Assembly: GCA_905221615.1 (NCBI GenBank)
Contig: CAJNDT010004724.1
Location: forward strand, 248,001 to 312,000
Source of the DNA: Symbiodinium sp. CCMP2592
Taxonomy: Eukaryota; Sar; Dinophyceae; Suessiales; Symbiodiniaceae
Reading direction: 5' to 3'
DNA length: 64,000 nucleotides
Shown here: positions 63,901 through 64,000 of the stretch, one piece after another
Layout: every line of letters starts with the position of its first letter
Numbering within the stretch: position 1 is the stretch's first letter
The notes under the pieces: generated by a model
Told to the model about the DNA's origin: nothing
The model's database searches: none
What the model saw: the letters and a program-made list of their open reading frames with translations, nothing else
Translations under genes and position numbers: made by a program

Positions 63901-64000
63901 ACGTGTAAAGGTATGTGTCTATCTCTTCTTTCATCTCACTCAACATGTTTCCTCCTTCGCATGCAAGCATGATTTTTTTCATGGCTGGGGAGGTCTTCAG

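Noticed and set aside
63395..63982. Tyr/Ile/His-rich frames on both strands
   Set aside because: TATA/CATA microsatellite translation.

Overview
The window reads as nuclear DNA of a dinoflagellate. Three things point there. (1) Several host genes only make sense if their introns start with GC or GA and end with AG followed by an exonic G, the non-canonical splice sites known from dinoflagellates. (2) TTTAGGG-type telomere repeats are scattered through the window. (3) All recognisable host genes lie on the + strand in one direction, separated by long simple-repeat-rich spacers. No rRNA, tRNA or CRISPR array was recognised.

Layout. 1-0.9 kb: a frame-broken coding remnant of a mobile-element type. 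2.05-5.6 kb: an AT-rich gene-free island. 5,604-20,774: a complete-ended 15.2-kb Polinton-like (endogenous virus/transposon) element, GC-rich, bounded by terminal inverted repeats that are themselves hairpins, and flanked by the 7-bp direct repeat CTCCAGC. It encodes a retroviral-type integrase, a fibre protein with a peptidase-S74 chaperone domain, a zinc-finger/PD-(D/E)XK nuclease, a very large polymerase B-HNH-Pif1-type helicase protein, and several proteins I cannot identify. The polymerase-helicase, the integrase and the 10.3-kb gene are broken by frameshifts, so this is a decaying germline copy. No double-jelly-roll capsid protein, packaging ATPase or capsid protease was recognised. 20.8-30.8 kb: repeats, a LINE endonuclease fragment on the minus strand, interstitial telomere repeats and a few probable exons.

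31-47 kb, all + strand: a secreted-looking cysteine-spaced helical-repeat protein, a SAR1/ARF-type GTPase, a triose-phosphate-transporter-family (SLC35-like) membrane transporter whose four exons can be placed to the base, and a multi-exon pfkB-family sugar kinase. 48-52 kb and 59.5-61 kb hold further coding-looking exons without an identity. Between them sits a young 6.6-kb Ty1/copia-like retrotransposon (52,559-59,168) with identical 146-bp LTRs and a perfect 5-bp target duplication, but with no visible integrase domain. The right edge ends in TATA/CATA microsatellite.

How it fits together: the host part supplies vesicle traffic (SAR1), membrane transport and sugar phosphorylation genes. 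The left third is a viral/transposon replicon that once carried its own replication and integration machinery. Several of its ATGs sit just behind a conserved CCAG, which looks like an acceptor for the host's spliced-leader trans-splicing.
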